Source of the DNA: Urechis unicinctus
Lineage: Eukaryota; Annelida; Polychaeta; Xenopneusta; Urechidae
Direction of reading: 5' to 3'
DNA length: 64,000 bases
NCBI GenBank assembly: GCA_034190875.2
Contig: JAXDRA010000660.1
Coordinates: forward strand, 29,147 to 93,146
Position numbers and translations under genes: made by a program. Shown here piece after piece: positions 1 to 12,936 of the stretch. The notes under the pieces are model-generated. The model was not told where the DNA came from. It ran no database searches and was given only the letters and a program-made list of their open reading frames with translations. How positions within the stretch are numbered: the first letter of the stretch is position 1; every line of letters begins with the position of its first letter.

Positions 1-1250
1 GACTGTAACGACTAATGACGTGCATGTCTTAGTCAACGTGTACACTTACCACGACAAGTAGGGACTGTAACGACTAGAGACTTGCATATCTTTGTCAAAG
101 TGTATACTTACCACGACAAGTAGGGAATGTAACGACAACAGACGTGCATGTCCTAGTCAATGTCTTCACTTACATCGACATGTAGGAACTTAAACGACTA
201 CAACCGTACATCTCGTAGTCAACATCTACACTTACCACGACAAGCAGGGACTGTAACGACTACTGACGTGCATGTCTTAGTCAACGTCTACACTTACCAC
301 GACAGGTAGGGACTAACGACTACTGACGTGCATGTCTCAGTCAACGTCTACACTTACCACGACAGGTAGGGACTAACGACTACTGACGTGCATGTCTCAG
401 TCAACGTCTACACTTACATCGACAAGTAGGGACTGTAGCGTCTATTGACGTGCATGTCTTAGTCAACGTCTACACTTACCACGATAAGTAGGGACTGTAA
501 CGACTACTGACGTGCATGTCTTAGTCAACATCTGCACTTACCCACAACAGGTAGGGACTGTTACGACTACAGACGTGCATGTCTTAGTCAACGTCTACAC
601 TTACATCGACAAGTAGGGACTGTAGCGTCTATTGACGTGCATGTCTTAGTCAATGTCTACACTTACCACGATAAGTAGGGACTGTAACGACTACAGACGC
701 GCATGTCTTAGTTAACGTCTACACTAACCACGACATGTAGGTATTGTAACGACTACACCTGTGCATGTCTTACAACGTCTACTGTTACCACGACAAATTG
801 GAACTGTAACAACTACAGACGTGCATGTCTTAGTCAACGTCTACTCTTACCATGACAAGTAGTGACTGTAACGACTACAGACGTACATGTCTTAGTCAAC
901 GTATACACTTACCATGACAAGTAGGGACTGTAACGACTACAGACGTGCATGTCTAAGTCAACGTCTACACTTACCACGATAAGTAGGGACTGTAACGACT
1001 GAAGACGTGCATGTCTTAGTCAACGTCTACACTTACCACGACAAGTAGGTACTGTAACAACTACAGACGTGCATATCTTAGTCAACGTCTACACTTACAT
1101 CGACAAGTAAGGACTGTAACGACTACTGAATTGTATGTCTTAGTCAACGTCTACACTTTCCACGACAAGTAGGGACTGTAACGACTACAGACGTGCATGT
1201 CTTTGTCAATGTCTGCACTTACCACGACAAGTAGGGACTGTAACGACTAC

Positions 1251-1264
1251 AGACATGCATGTCT
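1251..1264. repeat. Perfect 14-bp palindrome in the ACATGC monomer type
   Basis: AGACATGCATGTCT is its own reverse complement. It arises when base 16 is A and the CpG at 19-20 has become CA. Monomers of this type recur through the array (for example near 4,825, 18,955, 20,130, 29,276, 31,378, 38,360). No function is shown; it is one natural candidate for a protein-binding or cruciform-forming site in the satellite. Confidence 0.7.
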
Positions 1265-2993
1265 TAGTCAACGTCTGCACTTACCACGACAAGTAGGGAC
1301 TGTAACGACTACAGATGTGCATATCTTAGTCAACGTCTACACTTACCACGACAAAAAGGGACTATAACGATTACAGACGTGCATTTCTAAGTCAATGTTT
1401 ACACTTACATCGAAAGGTAGGGGCTGTAACGACTACTGACCCCCATATCTTAGTCAACGTCTACACTTACATCGACAAGCAGGGACTGTAACGACTACTG
1501 ACGTGCATGTCTTAGTTATCATCTACACTTACATCGACAAGTAGGGACTGTAGCGATTACTGACTTGCATGTTTTAGTCAACATCTTCACTTACAACGAT
1601 AAGTAGGGACTGTAACGACTACTGACATGCATGTCTTAGTCAACGTCTTCACTTACCACAACAAGCAGGGACTGTAACGACTACTGACGTGAATGTCTTG
1701 GTCAGCGTCTACACTTACCACGACAAGCAGGGACTGTAACGACAGCTGACGTACATGTCTTAGTCAACGTCTACACCCACCACGACATGTACGGGCTGTA
1801 ACGACTACTGACGTGCATGTCTTTGTCAACGTCTACACTTACATCGACATGTAGGAACTGTAACGACTACAGACGTACATCTCTTAGTCAACCTCTACTC
1901 TTACCACGACAAGTAGGGACTGTAACGAATACAGACGTACAAGTCTTAGTTTAACGTCTACACTTACTATGACAAGTAGGGACTGTAACGACTACTGACG
2001 TGCATGTCTTAGTCAACGTCTAGGCTTACCACCACAGGTAGGGACTGTAACGACTACAAACTAGCCTGTCTTAGTCAAAGTCTACACTTACCACGACATG
2101 TAGGGTCTGTAACGACTACACACGTGCATGTCTCAGTCAACGTCTACACTTTCCACGACAGGTAGGGACTAACGACTAGAGACGTGCATTTCTTACTCAA
2201 CGTCTACACTTATATCGAAAAGTAGGGACTGTAACGACTACAGACAGAATGTCTTAATCAACGTATACACTTGCATCGACATGAAGGGACTGTAAAGACT
2301 ACAGACGTGCATGTCTTCGTCAACGTCTACACTTACATCGACAAGTATGGACTGTAACGACTACTGAATTGCATGTTTTAGACAGTTCTACACTTACCAC
2401 GAAATGTAGGGACTGTAACGACTACTTACGTGCATGTCTTAGTCAACGTCTACACTTACCACGACAAGTAGGGACTGTAACGACTAATGTCGTGCATGTC
2501 TTAGTCAACGTGTACACTTACCACGACAAGTAGGGACTGTAACGACTAGAGACGTGCATGTCTTTGTCAAAGTGTACACTTACCACGACAAGTAGGGTAT
2601 GTAACGACTAATGAGGTGCATGTTTTAGTCAACATCTACACTTACCACGACAAGTAGGGACTGTAACGACTACAGACGTGCATGTCTTTGTCAACGTCTA
2701 CACTTACATCGACATGTAGGAACTGTAACGACTACAGACGTACATCTCTTAGTCAACATCTACTCTTACCACGACAAGTAGGGACTGTAACGAATACAGA
2801 CGTACAAGTCTTAGTTTAACGTCTACACTTACTATGACAAGTAGGGACTGTAACGACTACTGACGTGCATGTCTTAGTCAACGTCTACACCTACCACGAC
2901 AAGTAGGTTCAGTAACGACTACTGACGTGCATGTCGTTGTCAACGTGTACACTTACCACGACAAGTAGGGACTGTAACGACTAATGACGTGCA

Positions 2994-3460
2994 TGTCTTA
3001 GTCAACGTGTACACTTACCACGACAAGTAGGGACTGTAACGACTAGAGACGTGCATGTCTTTGTCAAAGTGTATACTTACCACGACAAATAGGGAATGTA
3101 ACGACAACAGACGTGCATGTCTTAGTCAACGTCTACTCTTACCACGATTAGATGGAACTGTAACGACTACAGACGTGCATGTCTTAGTCAACGTCTACAC
3201 TTACATCGACAAGTAGGGACTGTAACGACTACTGACGTGCTTGTCTTAGTCAACGTCTACACTTACCACGACAAGAAGGGACTATAACGATTACAGACGT
3301 GCATTTCTAAGTCAATGTTTACACTTACATCGAAATGTAGGGGCTGTAACGACTACTGCCGCGCATATCTTAGTCAACGTCTACACTTACATCGACAAAG
3401 TAGGGACTGTAACGACTACTGACGTGCATGTCTTAGTCAACGTCTACACTTACCACAACA
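2994..3460 (+). repeat. 467-bp tandem duplication, first unit (left locus)
   Basis: This is the first of two adjacent 467-bp units, about 7.5 monomers each. The unit begins at TGTCTTAGTCAACGTGTAC and ends in a truncated monomer at CCACAACA, which joins directly to the TGTCTTAG start of the next unit. Thirty bases of the usual monomer are missing at the junction (3,460/3,461). The landmark ACCACGATTA sits at 3,141 here and 3,608 in the next unit. The two units look almost identical; I noticed one base change (GACAAATAGG against GACAAAAAGG). Confidence 0.85.
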
Positions 3461-3927
3461 TGTCTTAGTCAACGTGTACACTTACCACGACAAGTAGGGA
3501 CTGTAACGACTAGAGACGTGCATGTCTTTGTCAAAGTGTATACTTACCACGACAAAAAGGGAATGTAACGACAACAGACGTGCATGTCTTAGTCAACGTC
3601 TACTCTTACCACGATTAGATGGAACTGTAACGACTACAGACGTGCATGTCTTAGTCAACGTCTACACTTACATCGACAAGTAGGGACTGTAACGACTACT
3701 GACGTGCTTGTCTTAGTCAACGTCTACACTTACCACGACAAGAAGGGACTATAACGATTACAGACGTGCATTTCTAAGTCAATGTTTACACTTACATCGA
3801 AATGTAGGGGCTGTAACGACTACTGCCGCGCATATCTTAGTCAACGTCTACACTTACATCGACAAAGTAGGGACTGTAACGACTACTGACGTGCATGTCT
3901 TAGTCAACGTCTACACTTACCACAACA
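3461..3927 (+). repeat. 467-bp tandem duplication, second unit (left locus)
   Basis: Second copy of the preceding 467-bp unit. It ends in the same CCACAACA, but there the sequence continues normally into AGCAGGGACTG. That shows the ancestral, intact monomer and identifies the junction at 3,460/3,461 as the derived one. Confidence 0.85.
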
Positions 3928-4540
3928 AGCAGGGACTGTAACGACTACTGACGTGAATGTCTTGGTCAACGTCTACACTTACCACGACAAGCAGGGACTG
4001 TAACGACTACTGACGTGCATGTCTTAGTCAACGTCTACACTTACCACAACAAGCAGGGACTGTAACGACTACTGACGTGAATGTCTTGGTCAACGTCTAC
4101 ACTTACCACGACAAGCAGGGACTGTAACGACAGCTGACGTACATGTCTTAGTCAACGTCTACACCCACCACGACATGTACGGGATGTAACGACTACTGAC
4201 GTGCATGTCTTAGTCAACGTCTACACTTACCACGACAAGTAGGGACTGTAACGACTACTGACGTGCATGTCTTAGTCAACGTCTACTCTTACAAAGACAA
4301 GTAGGGAATGTAACGATTACTGAGGTTCATGTCTTAGTCAGCGTCTACACTTACCACGATAAGTAGGTACTGTAACGACTACAGACGTGCATGTCTTCGT
4401 CAACGTCTACACTTACATCGACAAGTATGGACTGTAACGACTACTGAATTGCATGACTTAGACAGTTCTACACTTACCACGAAATGTAGGGACTGTAACG
4501 ACTACTGACGTGCATGTCTTAGTCAACGTCTACACTTACA

Positions 4541-5580
4541 TCGACAAGTAGGGTCTGTAACGACTGCTGATGTGCATGTCTTAGTCAATGTCTACACATA
4601 CCACGACAAGTAGGGACTATAACGACTACAGACATGCATGTCTTTGTCAATGTGTGCACATACCACGACAAGTAGGTACTGTAACGACTACAGACGTGCA
4701 TGTCTTAGTCAACGTCTACTCTTTCCACGACAAGTAGGGACTGTAACGACTACAGACGTGCATGTCTTTGTCAATGTCTGCACTTACCACGACAAGTAGG
4801 GACTGTAACGACTACAGACATGCATGTCTTAGTCAACGTCTGCACTTACCACGACAAGTAGGGACTGTAACGACTACAGATGTGCATATCTTAGTCAACG
4901 TCTACACTTACCACGACAAGAAGGGACTATAACGATTACAGACGTGCATTTCTAAGTCAATGTTTACACTTACATCGAAAAGTAGGGGCTGTAACGACTA
5001 CTGACGTCCATATCTTAGTCAACGTCTACACTTACATCGACAAGCAGGGACTGTAACGACTACTGACGCGCATGTCTTAGTTATCATCTACACTTACATC
5101 GACAAGTAGGGACTGTAGCGATTACTGACTTGCATGTTTTAGTCAACATCTTCACTTACAACGATAAGTAGGGACTGTAACGACTACTGACGTGCATGTC
5201 TTAGTCAACGTCTTCACTTACCACAACAAGCAGGGACTGTAACGACTACTGACGTGAATGTCTTGGTCAACGTCTACACTTACCACGACAAGCAGGGACT
5301 GTAACGACAGCTGACGTACATGTCTTAGTCAACGTCTACACCCACCACGACATGTACGGGCTGTAACGACTACTGACGCGCATGTCTTAGTCAACGTCTA
5401 CTCTTACAAAGACAAGTAGGGAATGTAACGATTACTGAGGTTCATGTCTTAGTCAGCGTCTACACTTACCACGATAAGTAGGTACTGTAACGACTACAGA
5501 CGTGCATGTCTTCGTCAACGTCTACACTTACATCGACAAGTATGGACTGTAACGACTACTGAATTGCATGTCTTAGACAG
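4541..5580 (+). repeat. Block of the 19-monomer (1,177-bp) higher-order family, left copy
   Basis: The landmark CCCACCACGACATGTAC at 4,164 recurs at 5,341, 1,177 bp later (19 monomers less one base). The TGCTGATGTG monomer at 4,565 and the 5,341 landmark recur at 19,878 and 20,654, both offset by 15,313. The block is therefore colinear with about 19,854-20,860. Confidence 0.75.
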
Positions 5581-8281
5581 TTCTACACTTACCACGAAAT
5601 GTAGGGACTGTAACGACTACAGACGGTCATCTTTTAGTCAACATCTACACTTACCACGACAAACAGGGACTGTAACGACTACTGACGTGCATGTCTTAGT
5701 CAGCATCTACACTTACCACGACAAGTAGGTTCTGTAACGACTACTGACGTGCATGTCGTTGTCAACGTGTACACTTACCATGACAAGTAGTGACTGTAAC
5801 GACTACAGACGTACATGTCTTAGTCAACGTATACACTTACTATGACAAGTAGGGACTGTAACGACTACAGACGTGCATGCCTAAGTCAACGTCTACACTT
5901 ACCACGATAAGAAGGGTCTGTAACGACTGAAGACGTGCATGTCTTAGTCAACGTCTACACTTACCACGACAAGTAGTGGATGTAACGACTACTGACGTGC
6001 ATGTCTTAATCAACGTCTACACTTACAACGACAAGTAGGGACTGTAATGACTACAGATGGGCATGTCTTAGTCAACATCTACACTTCCATCGACAAGTAG
6101 GGACTGTAGCGACAACAGACGTGCATGTATTAGTCAACGTCTACACTTACCATGACAAGTAGGGACTGTAACGACTAGAGACGTGCATATCTTAGTCAAC
6201 GTATATACTTACATCGACAAGTAGGGACTGTAACGACTACTGAGGTGCATATCTTAGTCAGCGTCTACACTTACCACGACAAGTAGTTGATGTAACGACT
6301 ACTGACGTGCATGTCTTAGTCAACGTCTACACCTACCACGACAAGTAGGGACTGTAACGACTACTGACGTGCATGTCTTAGTTAACGTCTACACTTACAT
6401 CGACAAGCAGGGACTGTAACGAATACTGACGTGCATGTCTTAGTTAACGTCTACACATACATCGACAAGTATGGACTATAGCGACAACTGCCGTGCATGT
6501 CTTAGTCAAAGTTTACACTTACCACAAAGGGTAGGTACTGTAACGACTACAGACGTACATGACTTAGTCAACGTCTGCACTTAAATCGACAAGTAGGGAC
6601 TGTAACGACAACATACGTGCATGTCTTAGTCAACGTCTACACTTACATCGACATGTAGGATCTGTAACGACTACTGACATGCATTTCTTAGTCAACGTAG
6701 ACACTTACCACGAAAAGTAGGGACTGTAACGACTACTGACGTGCATGTCTTAGTCAACCTCTACTCTTATATCGACAAGTAAGGACTGTTACGACTACAG
6801 ACAGGCATGTCTAAGTCAATGTCTACACTTACCACGACAAGTAGGGACTGTAACGACTACTGACATGCATGTCTTAGTCAACGTAGACACTTACCACGAA
6901 ACGTAGGGACTGTAACGACCACAGACGTGCATTTCTTAGTCAACGTCTACACTTGCATCGAAATGTAGGGACTGTAACGTCTAAAGACGTGCATGTCTTG
7001 GTCAACGTCTACTGTTACAAAGACAAGTTGAGAATGTAAAGACTACATACGTGCATGTCTTAGTCAACGTCTACACTTACATCGACATATAGGGACTGTA
7101 ACGACTACAGACGTACATCTCTTAGTCAATATCTACACTTACCACGACAAGCAGGGACTGTAACGACTACAGACGTACATCTCTTAGTCAATATCTACAC
7201 TTACCACGACAAGCAGGGACTGTAACGACTACTGACGTGCATGTCTTAGTCAACGTCTACACTTACCACGACAGGTAGGGACTAACGACTACTGACGTGC
7301 ATGTCTCAGTCAACGTCTACACTAACCACGACATGTAGGTATTGTAACGACTACACCTGTGCATGTCTTACAACGTCTACTCTTACCACGACAAATAGGA
7401 ACTGTAACAACTACAGACGTGCATGTCTTAGTCAACGTCTACTCTTACCATGACAAGTAGTGACTGTAACGACTACAGACGTACATGTCTTAGTCAACGT
7501 ATACACTTACCATGACAAGTAGGGACTGTAACGACTACAGACGTGCATGTCTAAGTCAACGTCTACACTTACCACGATAAGTAGGGACTGTAACGACTGA
7601 AGACGTGCATGTCTTAGTCAACGTCTACACTTACCACGACAAGTAGGTACTGTAACAACTACAGACGTGCATATCTTAGTCAGCGTCTACACTTACATCG
7701 ACAAGTAAGGACAGTAACGACTACTGAATTGTATGTCTTAGTCAACGTCTACACTTATCACGACGAGTAGGGTCTGTTACGACTACAGACGTGCATATCC
7801 TAGTCAATGTCTTCACTTACATCGACATGTAGGTACTGTAAAGCCTACAGACGCGCATGATTTTGTCAACGTCTACACTTAGCACTACAAGTAGGGACTG
7901 TAACGACTACAGACGGTCATCTTTTAGTCAACATCTACACTTACCACGACAAACAGGGACTGTAACGACTACTGACGTGCATGTCTTAGTCAGCATCTAC
8001 ACTTACCACGACAAGTAGGTTCTGTAACGACTACTGACGTGCATGTCGTTGTCAACGTGTACACTTACCATGACAAGTAGTGACTGTAACGACTACAGAC
8101 GTACATGTCTTAGTCAACGTATACACTTACCATGACAAGTAGGGACTGTAACGACTACAGACGTGCATGTCTATGTCAACGTCTACACTTACCACGATAA
8201 GTAGGGACTGTAACGACTGAAGACGTGCATGTCTTAGTCAACGTCTACACTTACCACGACAAGTAGTGGATGTAACGACTA

Positions 8282-10850
8282 CTGACGTGCATGTCTTAGT
8301 CAACGTCTACACTTGCCACGACAAGTAGGTACTGTAACAACTACAGACGTGCATGTCTTAGTCAACGTCTACACTTACATCGACAAGTAAGGACTGTAAC
8401 GACTACTGAATTGTATGTCTTAGTCAACGTCTACACTTATCACGACAAGTAGGGACAGTTACGACTACAGACGTGCATGTCCTAGTCAATGTCTTCACTT
8501 ACATCGACATATAGGGACTGTAACGACTACAGACGTACATCTCTTAGTCAACATCTACACTTACCACGACAAGCAGGGACTGTTACGACTACTGACGTGC
8601 ATGTCTTAGTCAACGTCTACACTTACCACGACAAGTAGGGACTGTAACGACTAATGACGTGCATGTCTTAGTCAACGTGTACACTTACCACGACAAGTAG
8701 GGACTGTAACGACTAGAGACGTGCATGTCTTTGTCAAATTGTACACTTACCACGACAAGTAGGGTATGTAACGACTAATGAGGTGCATGTTTTAGTCAAC
8801 ATCTACACTTACCACGACAAGTAGGGACTGTAACGACTACAGACGTGCATGTCTTTGTCAACGTCTACACTTACCACGACAAGTAGGGACTGTAACGACA
8901 ACAGATGTGCATGTCCTAGTCAATGTCTTCACTTTCATCGACATGTAGGAACTGTAACGACTACAGACGTACATCTCTTAGTCAACATCTACTCTTACCA
9001 CGACAAGTAGGGACTGTAACGAATACAGACGTACAAGTCTTAGTTTAACGTCTACACTTACTATGACAAGTAGGGACTGTAACGACCACTGACGTGCATG
9101 TCTTAGTGAACGTCTAGGCTTACCACCACAGGTAGGGACTGTAACGACTACAAACTAGCCTGTCTTAGTCAAAGTCTACACTTACCACGACATGTAGGGT
9201 CTGTAACGACTACAGACGTGCATGTCTTAGTCAACGTCTACACTTACCACGACAGGTAGGGACTAACGACTACAGACGTGAATGTCTCAGTCAACGTCTA
9301 CACTTACATCGACATGTAGGGACTGTAGCGTCTACTGACGTGCATGTCTTAGTCAACGTCTACACTTACCACGATAAGTAGGGACTGTAACGACTAGAGA
9401 CGTGCATTTCTTACTCAACGTCTACACTTACATCGAAAAGTAGGGACTGTAACGACTACTGACGCGCATATCTTAGTCAACGTCTACACTTACATCGACA
9501 TATAGGGACTGTAACGACTACAGACGGAATGTCTTAATCAACGTATACACTTGCATCGACATGAAGGGACTGTAAAGACTACAGACGTGCATGTTTTTGT
9601 CAACGTCTACACTTAGCACTACAAGTAGGGACTGTAACGACTACAGACGGTCATCTTTTAGTCAACATCTACACTTACCACGACAAACAGGGACTGTAAC
9701 GACTACTGACGTGCATGTCTTAGTCAACATCTACACTTACCACGACAAGTAGGTTCAGTAACGACTACTGACGTGCATGTCGTTGTCAACGTGTACACTT
9801 ACCACGACAAGTAGGGACTGTAACGACTAATGACGTGCATGTCTTAGTCAACGTGTACACTTACCACGACAAGTAGGGACTGTAACGACTAGAGACGTGC
9901 ATGTCTTTGTCAAAGTGTATACTTACCACGACAAGTAGGGAATGTAACGACAACAGACGTGCATGTCCTAGTCAATGTCTTCACTTACATCGACATGTAG
10001 GAACTTAAACGACTACAAACGTACATCTCGTAGTCAACATCTACACTTACCACGACAAGCAGGGACTGTAACGACTACTGACGTGCATGTCTTAGTCAAC
10101 GTCTACACTTACCACGACAGGTAGGGACTAACGACTACTGACGTGCATGTCTCAGTCAACGTCTACACTTACCACGACAGGTAGGGACTAACGACTACTG
10201 ACGTGCATGTCTCAGTCAACGTCTACACTTACATCGACAAGTAGGGACTGTAGCGTCTATTGACGTGCATGTCTTAGTCAACGTCTACACTTACCACGAT
10301 AAGTAGGGACTGTAACGACTACTGACGTGCATGTCTTAGTCAACATCTGCACTTACCACAACAGGTAGGGACTGTTACGACTACAGACGTGCATGTCTTA
10401 GTCAACGTCTTCACTTACATCGACAAGTAGGGACTGTAGCGTCTATTGACGTGCATGTCTTAGTCAATGTCTACACTTACCACGATAAGTAGGGACTGTA
10501 ACGACTACAGACGCGCATGTCTTAGTTAACGTCTACACTAACCACGACATGTAGGTATTGTAACGACTACACCTGTGCATGTCTTACAACGTCTACTGTT
10601 ACCACGACAATTTGGAACTGTAACAACTACAGACGTGCATGTCTTAGTCAACGTCTACTCTTACCATGAAAAGTAGTGACTGTAACGACTACAGACGTAC
10701 ATGTCTTAGTCAACGTATACACTTACCATGACAAGTAGGGACTGTAACGACTACAGACGTGCATGTCTAAGTCAACGTCTACACTTACCACGATAAGTAG
10801 GGACTGTAACGACTGAAGACGTGCATGTCTTAGTCAACGTCTACACTTAC
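8282..10850 (+). repeat. Source or sister of the 21.6-24.2 kb block
   Basis: Seven landmarks between 8,312 and 10,811 (for example GAATTGTATG at 8,408, GCTTACCACC at 9,118, GGTCATC at 9,649, AACTTAAACG at 10,002, CACCTGTG at 10,570) each recur exactly 13,333 bp downstream. About 2.57 kb is thus duplicated at a distance with no net insertion or deletion. A few substitutions are visible. Confidence 0.85.
10126..10245 (+). repeat. Pair of 60-bp deletion monomers
   Basis: Two adjacent monomers (10,126-10,185 and 10,186-10,245) lack GT in GACTGTAACG, reading GGGACTAACG, and carry CTCAGTC in place of CTTAGTC. The same pair occurs near 310-430, 23,455, 24,940, 26,920, 30,440, 34,270, 35,940, 37,410 and 39,520. 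Single copies occur near 2,165, 7,270, 9,253, 13,376, 15,727, 22,590, 28,396 and 32,226. The pair/single difference accounts for 60-bp steps between otherwise constant offsets. Confidence 0.85.
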
Positions 10851-12002
10851 CACGACAAGTAGGTACTGTAACAACTACAGACGTGCATATCTTAGTCAAC
10901 GTCTACACTTACATCGACAAGTAAGGACTGTAACGACTACTGAATTGTATGTCTTAGTCAACGTCTACACTTTCCACGACAAGTAGGGACTGTAACGACT
11001 ACAGACGTGCATGTCTTTGTCAATGTCTGCACTTACTACGACAAGTAGGGACTGTAACGACTACAGACATGCATGTCTTAGTCAACGTCTGCACTTACCA
11101 CGACAAGTAGGGACTGTAACAACTACAGATGTGCATATCTTAGTCAACGTCTACACTTACCACGACAAGAAGGGACTATAACGATTACAGACGTGCATTT
11201 CTAAGTCAATGTTTACACTTACATCGAAAAGTAGGGGCTGTAACGACTACTGACGCGCATATCTTAGTCAACGTCTACACTTACATCGACAAGCAGGGAC
11301 TGTAACGACTACTGACGTGCATGTCTTAGTTATCATCTACACTTACATCGACAAGTAGGGACTGTAGCGATTACTGACTTGCATGTTTTAGTCAACATCT
11401 TCAATTACAACGATAAGTAGGGACTGTAACGACTACTGACGTGCATGTCTTAGTCAACGTCTTCACTTACCACAACAAGCAGGGACTGTAACGACTACTG
11501 ACGTGAATGTCTTGGTCAGCGTCTACACTTACCACGACAAGCAGGGACTGTAACGACAGCTGACGTACATGTCTTAGTCAACGTCTACACCCACCACGAC
11601 ATGTACGGGCTGTAACGACTACTGACGTGCATGTCTTAGTCAACGTCTACACTTACCACGACAAGTAGGGACTGTAACGACTACTGACGTGCATGTCTTA
11701 GTCAACGTCTACTCTTACAAAGACAAGTAGGGAATGTAACGATTACTGAGGTTCATGTCTTAGTCAGCGTCTACACTTACCACGATAAGTAGGTACTGTA
11801 ACGACTACAGACGTGCATGTCTTCGTCAACGTCTACACTTACATCGACAAGTATGGACTGTAACGACTACTGAATTGCATGTCTTAGACAGTTCTACACT
11901 TACCACGAAATGTAGGGACTGTAACGACTACTGACGTGCATGTCTTAGTCAACGTCTACACTTACCACGACAAGTAGGGACTGTAACGACTAATGACGTG
12001 CA

Positions 12003-12936
12003 TGTCTTAGTCAACGTCTACACTTACCACGACAAGTAGGGACTGTAACGACTAGAGACGTGCATGTCTTTGTCAAAGTGTATACTTACCACGACAAATA
12101 GGGAATGTACCGACAACAGACGTGCATGTCTTAGTCAACGTCTACTCTTACCACGATTAGATGGAACTGTAACGACTACAGACGTGCATGTCTTAGTCAA
12201 CGTCTACACTTACATCGACAAGTAGGGACTGTAACGACTACTGACGTGCTTGTCTTAGTCAACGTCTACACTTACCACGACAAGAAGGGACTATAACGAT
12301 TACAGACGTGCATTTCTAAGTCAATGTTTACACTTACATCGAAATGTAGGGGCTGTAACGACTACTACCGCGCATATCTTAGTCAACGTCTACACTTACA
12401 TCGACAAAGTAGGGACTGTAACGACTACTGACGTGCATGTCTTAGTCAACGTCTACACTTACCACAACATGTCTTAGTCAACGTGTACACTTACCACGAC
12501 AAGTAGGGACTGTAACGACTAGAGACGTGCATGTCTTTGTCAAAGTGTATACTTACCACGACAAATAGGGAATGTAACGACAACAGACGTGCATGTCTTA
12601 GTCAACGTCTACTCTTACCACGATTAGATGGAACTGTAACGACTACAGACGTGCATGTCTTAGTCAACGTCTACACTTACATCGACAAGTAGGGACTGTA
12701 ACGACTACTGACGTGCTTGTCTTAGTCAACGTCTACACTTACCACGACAAGAAGGGACTATAACGATTACAGACGTGCATTTCTAAGTCAATGTTTACAC
12801 TTACATCGAAATGTAGGGGCTGTAACGACTACTGCCGCGCATATCTTAGTCAACGTCTACACTTACATCGACAAAGTAGGGACTGTAACGACTACTGACG
12901 TGCATGTCTTAGTCACCGTCTACACTTACCACAACA
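12003..12936 (+). repeat. 467-bp tandem duplication pair, second locus
   Basis: Same two-unit structure as at 2,994-3,927, shifted by exactly 9,009 bp, including the truncated junction monomer (12,469/12,470). The identical junction shows that the pair was copied as a unit after the original duplication, not formed independently. Confidence 0.85.
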
